Positions 60,839-64,000 of a stretch of 64,000 bases of DNA are shown here, piece after piece. Within the stretch, counting starts at the first letter, position 1, and every line of letters begins with the position of its first letter. Origin of the DNA: CAZNPA01 sp964575095 (GTDB lineage: Bacteria; Pseudomonadota; Alphaproteobacteria; Rickettsiales; SXRF01); assembly GCA_964575095.1 (NCBI GenBank), contig CAZNPA010000003.1, positions 124,001-188,000 of the forward strand, written 5' to 3'. The translations under genes were made by a program, and so were the position numbers. The notes under the pieces are model-generated. The model worked only from the letters and a program-made list of their open reading frames with translations. It searched no databases and was not told the DNA's origin.

Positions 60839-61333
60839 ATGAACCTGTTTACCAAATCGCTCGCCGTGCTCTCCGTAGCATTCTTATTCACCGCCTGCGA
60901 CCAAATGCCCGGATCGTCCGGCTCGCAAAGCGCCACCGGCGGCGTCGGCGGTAATGGCGGCCCGGTCCGCCCCGGCAGCCAGGAAGATCTGGTGCAAAAT
61001 GTCGGCGACCGCGTGTTCTATGACTATGACAGCGCCGTCCTCTCGGCCGATGCCCAGAAAATCCTGGAGCGTCAGGCAGCATGGCTCAAGCAATATTCGA
61101 GCCTGAACGTCACCGTTGAAGGCCATTGCGACGAACGCGGCACCCGCGAATACAACTTAGCGCTGGGTGAGCGCCGTGCAGCCGCCGCCAAAAAATACCT
61201 GATCGGCCTTGGTGTCGCCGCGAAGCGCGTCTCGACCATCAGCTACGGCAAGGAACGCCCGGCCGTCGTCGGCTCTGACGAATCGTCCTGGAGCCAGAAT
61301 CGCCGTGCGGTAACCGTCGTTACCAATCAGTAA
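60839..61333 (+). CDS. pal: Peptidoglycan-associated lipoprotein Pal
   Basis: 164-residue outer-membrane lipoprotein. Signal peptide ends in the lipobox LFTAC with lipidated C20. An OmpA-like domain (DRVFYDYDSAVLSADAQKIL, VEGHCDERGTREYNLALGER) binds peptidoglycan. AAGGAG is 5 nt before the ATG. A 147-nt gap after tolB probably contains a separate promoter; I see no convincing boxes. Confidence 0.97.
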   Translation: MNLFTKSLAVLSVAFLFTACDQMPGSSGSQSATGGVGGNGGPVRPGSQEDLVQNVGDRVFYDYDSAVLSADAQKILERQAAWLKQYSSLNVTVEGHCDERGTREYNLALGERRAAAAKKYLIGLGVAAKRVSTISYGKERPAVVGSDESSWSQNRRAVTVVTNQ

Positions 61334-61388
61334 GTCTACAGCTCCTCACCATCCTGCATTAATTGCGGGAGTTGCGGGGTCCGGTTCT

Positions 61389-61424
61389 CGCCCCGCCTGA
61401 AAATTCAGGCGGGGCGATGTTTTT
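61389..61424 (+). terminator. Rho-independent terminator after pal
   Basis: cgccccgcctgaa (61389-61401) and ttcaggcggggcg (61404-61416) form a perfect stem; atgttttt follows. Confidence 0.88.
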
Positions 61425-61467
61425 GGTACTTTAAAAAACTTGCATAATCAGTTATCCTCTCGCCGTT

Positions 61468-62313
61468 ATGAAATATCTCCCGTTCTCTATTTTTGTATTT
61501 CTGGCTTCGGTTTCGTCGGCGGCGCTGGCTCAAACGGAAGGCGCGCCGGTTGAGAGCGGATCAGCGTTCACGCCGCCGCCGGTGACGATGGAAGCCAATC
61601 CCGACACGCAACCAAGCAACCCTGCCCAGATGGAAGTACGCCTCTCGGCGATGGAAGATCAAATGCGCCAGCTTCGCGGCAAGAACGAAGAAAATGATTT
61701 TGCCATCCGCAAACTGACGGAGACGGTTGAAAAACTGCAGCGCGACATCGACATGCGTTTCAGCGACCTGAGCAGCAAAAACCCGCAGGCTGGCGACGAC
61801 AAAAAATCGCAAAAGCTGCTGAGCGCCGAGCCGCGCGCCGAAAAATCGGAAGAGAAATCCACGGATAAAACCACCGCCGGCGACGGCACGCTGCACGCGC
61901 CGGAGAAAGATGGCAAAAACGAATTCGCCACGCCGCGCGACTTATATAACTATGCCTTCCGCCTCCTAAATCAGACCAAATACGAAGAATCAGCCAAGGC
62001 GTTCGATGATTTCACCAAGAAATATCCGAAAGACCCGCTGGTCGGTAACGCCTATTACTGGATGGGCGAGACCTATTACATCCGCCGCGATTACGTCACC
62101 GCCGCCGACAATTTCCGTCAGGGCTTCGAAGCCACGCCCACCGGCCCCAAAGCCGCCGATAACCTGCTCAAGCTGGCGATGTCGCTTGATGCCCTAGACC
62201 GCAACAAGGAAGCCTGCGTCGTGCTGCAGCAAATCGGCACCAAGTTCAAAAAAGGCGCAACGTCAGTGGTCGGCAAAGCCGAAGCGGAACAAAAGCGGAT
62301 TGGCTGCAAATGA
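61468..62313 (+). CDS. cpoB: Cell division coordinator CpoB (YbgF)
   Basis: 281 residues. Signal peptide (MKYLPFSIFVFLASVSSAALA), a trimerising coiled coil (residues about 50-95: VRLSAMEDQMRQLRGKNEEN..., LTETVEKLQRDIDMRF), a charged linker and C-terminal TPR repeats (DLYNYAFRLLNQTKYEES, PLVGNAYYWMGETYYIRR). It couples Tol-Pal action to septal peptidoglycan synthesis. CATAAT at about 61444 may be part of its promoter. Confidence 0.94.
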   Translation: MKYLPFSIFVFLASVSSAALAQTEGAPVESGSAFTPPPVTMEANPDTQPSNPAQMEVRLSAMEDQMRQLRGKNEENDFAIRKLTETVEKLQRDIDMRFSDLSSKNPQAGDDKKSQKLLSAEPRAEKSEEKSTDKTTAGDGTLHAPEKDGKNEFATPRDLYNYAFRLLNQTKYEESAKAFDDFTKKYPKDPLVGNAYYWMGETYYIRRDYVTAADNFRQGFEATPTGPKAADNLLKLAMSLDALDRNKEACVVLQQIGTKFKKGATSVVGKAEAEQKRIGCK

Positions 62314-62318
62314 CGGTA

Positions 62319-62379
62319 AGCCTTAGCGGCTTCGCCGCTTAGGCTCCCGTCATCCCGGCGCAGGCCGGGATCCAGGGCC
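62319..62379. repeat. Two hairpin repeats between cpoB and tilS
   Basis: Hairpin agccttagcggc/gccgcttaggct (62319-62345, one mismatch), then the lolA-type unit gtcatcccggcgcaggccgg (from 62349). The tilS ATG follows within 8 nt, so the repeat occupies the place of a ribosome site. Confidence 0.8.
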
Positions 62380-62386
62380 ACAGATT

Positions 62387-63472
62387 ATGTCCATGATGAT
62401 GGAAAAATTCTCCTCCGCTCTCTCCTCCATCGGCTACTTCGAAAAAAAACCAACAGTGGCCGTCGCCGTATCCGGTGGCGCCGACAGCATGGCGCTGCTG
62501 CTTTTGGCGGACGCATGGGCAAAAAATAAGCGCGGAAAAGTAATCGCACTCACGGTCGATCACGGCCTACGAAAAGAATCGAACGCCGAAGCTAAACAAG
62601 TGGCCGCCTGGTGCAAAACGCTCGGCATCGAGCATCATGTGCTAACGTGGGATCATTCTATTCCTCCCACCGCAGGGGGAGGAAGCAATCAAGCCGCCGC
62701 CCGCGACGCCCGCTACACGCTGCTTACCGGCTGGTGCAAAAAAAATAAAATCCTGCATCTCTTCACGGCACACCACCAGAACGATCAGGCGGAAACGCTG
62801 TTATTTAGGCTGGCGCGCGGCAGTTTCATCGAAGGGCTGGCATCGATTCCCGCCGTGAGCACCCGCGATGGCGTGCGGCTTTTACGTCCACTGCTGGCCA
62901 CGCCAAAATCCGCGCTGATGGATTTCCTGACGGAAAAAAAACAGGAATGGATCGAGGATCCCTCGAACCAAAGTCCAAAATACACGCGCAACGTCATCCG
63001 AAATTATATCAGCGATGATGCGGCGGAAAAAGCCGGGAAGCTGGCAAGTCGTTTCGCCGTCATCCGCAACCGTTTGGAACACGCGCTGGCAAAAGCGATG
63101 GTGCAGACGGTCGATATTTTTCCGGATGGGCATGCCGCACTGCACGCCTCACCATTCAGAAAATTGCCTGCCGAGCAAGCAATGCGATTACTTTCCGCGT
63201 TGGTGCAAACGGTCGGCGGAGAACCGATGCAACCGCGAACGGAAAAACTGCGGCGACTCTATCAGGATTTGACAAAAACGAATCCGCCGCGAAAGCGCAG
63301 CCTCGGCGGTTGCTGTTTTCATCACCAGCCGAAAAACAACGGCTGGCGGGTTGAATATGACGTCACCGCGCCCCATATAAGAATCAGGCGCGCTGCCGCC
63401 GGTAAAACGGTCGTCCGCCCTGCGAAATCCCTTGCTGGCTGGGCTTTTTTGGGGTTGAATAGGTCGATATAA
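62387..63472 (+). CDS. tilS: tRNA(Ile)-lysidine synthetase
   Basis: 361-residue ATP pyrophosphatase making lysidine at C34 of tRNA-Ile(CAU). PP-loop VAVSGGADSMALLLL (SGGADS at 29-34), LTVDHGLRKES, HHQNDQAETLLFRLARGS are typical. Residues about 92-100 (IPPTAGGGS) come from a small hairpin repeat in the stretch before the NQAAARDARY motif. Several starts are possible (62387, 62393, 62396, 62402). The C-terminal domain ends PAKSLAGWAFLGLNRSI. Also relevant to the CAT-anticodon tRNA at 1306. Confidence 0.93.
   Translation: MSMMMEKFSSALSSIGYFEKKPTVAVAVSGGADSMALLLLADAWAKNKRGKVIALTVDHGLRKESNAEAKQVAAWCKTLGIEHHVLTWDHSIPPTAGGGSNQAAARDARYTLLTGWCKKNKILHLFTAHHQNDQAETLLFRLARGSFIEGLASIPAVSTRDGVRLLRPLLATPKSALMDFLTEKKQEWIEDPSNQSPKYTRNVIRNYISDDAAEKAGKLASRFAVIRNRLEHALAKAMVQTVDIFPDGHAALHASPFRKLPAEQAMRLLSALVQTVGGEPMQPRTEKLRRLYQDLTKTNPPRKRSLGGCCFHHQPKNNGWRVEYDVTAPHIRIRRAAAGKTVVRPAKSLAGWAFLGLNRSI
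62661..62684. repeat. Small hairpin repeat inside tilS
   Basis: ttcctccc (62661-62668) pairs with gggaggaa (62677-62684). Translated in frame as part of tilS. Confidence 0.65.
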
Positions 63473-63483
63473 GTTCTATAAAA

Positions 63484-63547
63484 ACCCTCACCCGCTCGCT
63501 ACGCGAGCTTCCCTCTCCCTTCAAAGGGAGAGGGTTAGGGAGAGGGT
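63484..63547. repeat. Palindromic element between tilS and ftsH
   Basis: accctcaccc on the left faces gggttagggagagggt on the right; inside are ctcgc-tac-gcgag and ccctctccctt-caa-agggagaggg hairpins. The ftsH ribosome site begins 9 nt later. Confidence 0.8.
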
Positions 63548-63568
63548 TGTAACGCAAGGAGACAAAGA

Positions 63569-64000
63569 GTGCCCAATTTCGGCAAAAACATACTGATCTG
63601 GCTGATCGCCGGCATCGTGCTGGTGGCATTGTTCAACATGTTCCAAGGTAGCGGCGACCATGGCGGCTACACGCGCGTGGCGTTCTCCGATTTCCTGATG
63701 AGGGTCGATGACGGGCAGGTCAGCGACGCCGTCATCAAAAACAACCCGACCAAAGGCTCGGCGATCACCGGCCATTTGTCGGACGGCACCGCTTTCTTCA
63801 CGCAGGCGCCGGATTATCCTAACCTGGTCGAACGCTTGAGCAGCAAGGGCGTGCGCATTTCCGCCGCCAGCGACGACGCCAAGATGGATTCGCTGTGGGG
63901 CGCTTTGATCAGCTGGTTCCCAATCCTATTGTTGGTCGGCGTTTATGTCTTCTTCATGCGGCAGATGCAATCGGGCGGCGGGCGCGGCGGCGCGCTCGGC
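63569..64000 (+). CDS. ftsH: ATP-dependent zinc metalloprotease FtsH, N-terminal part
   Basis: First 144 residues of FtsH; the gene runs off the window. Starts at GTG, with AAGGAG 7 nt upstream. Two membrane helices (NILIWLIAGIVLVALFNMF and SWFPILLLVGVYVFFMRQM) flank the periplasmic domain (YTRVAFSDFLMRVDDGQVSD). The AAA+ and protease domains are outside the window. FtsH degrades membrane and regulatory proteins. It follows tilS as in many proteobacteria. Confidence 0.95.
   Translation, partial: MPNFGKNILIWLIAGIVLVALFNMFQGSGDHGGYTRVAFSDFLMRVDDGQVSDAVIKNNPTKGSAITGHLSDGTAFFTQAPDYPNLVERLSSKGVRISAASDDAKMDSLWGALISWFPILLLVGVYVFFMRQMQSGGGRGGALG

Overview
The window is about 64 kb of gene-dense, high-GC chromosome, most likely from a free-living alphaproteobacterium. 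Evidence for this: the order corC-lnt-XRE regulator-metK-trmB side by side with phoH-ybeY, a DUF1150-type protein, a TauE exporter next to a TIGR02186-type membrane protein, a likely SAM-II riboswitch before metK, and ruvCAB-ybgC-tolQRAB-pal-cpoB-tilS-ftsH in one run. A Rhodospirillales- or Micavibrionales-like lineage is possible, but the sequence alone does not fix it. No phage, plasmid, insertion sequence or CRISPR array is visible; the content is core metabolism and cell-envelope genes.

Layout. 1-5 kb: end of purB, a HIT protein, tRNA-Met, agmatine-to-putrescine genes (aguB, aguA), YihY, prepilin peptidase. 5-10 kb: alpha/beta hydrolase, DprE1/DprE2-like pair, SulP transporter. 9.8-15.5 kb: dnaX-ybaB-recR, SRP RNA, ftsK, lolA. 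15.6-26 kb: DUF1150, queC-queE-trmB, metK, XRE regulator, lnt, corC, ybeY, phoH, miaB, phhB. 26-30.5 kb: tsaB, a lipoprotein, TauE/TIGR02186/UspA, RDD. 30.5-36 kb: a complete late biotin cluster (bioD, bioC, bioH, bioF facing bioB, bioA). 36-44.5 kb: small secreted proteins, smpB, dapA, tRNA-Pro, a cold-shock island (csp, DEAD-box helicase, csp), a kinase-like/methyltransferase pair, tRNA-Ala. 45-52.6 kb: tkt-gap-pgk-unknown-fba-thiE-efp-suhB, tightly overlapped. 52.7-64 kb: Pro-rich OmpA-like protein, yebC-ruvCAB-ybgC-tolQRAB, pal, cpoB, tilS, start of ftsH.

The most unusual signal is a set of inverted repeats, many built from 7- or 8-nt tandem units, scattered between genes and also inside conserved protein-coding genes without breaking the reading frame. 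In-gene cases are lolA (the repeat appears to encode the signal peptide), ybeY (two perfect 32-nt inverted arms around the conserved core), trmB (about 28 extra residues), bioF (about 17), bioA (38) and tilS (about 9). Intergenic relatives lie at 1383, 27579, 29803, 36638, 39365, 62319 and 63484, and some supply the stop codon of the neighbouring gene (queC, RDD protein). They recall Rickettsia palindromic elements and cyanobacterial heptanucleotide repeats in architecture, but the sequences are not ones I can assign.

Three RNA-level signals also stand out: a SAM-II-like riboswitch before metK, a two-hairpin leader shared by both csp genes at the same distance from the start codon, and an SRP RNA with a recognisable promoter. 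Starts were often chosen from 1-4 nt stop/start overlaps; most transcription units here look translationally coupled.
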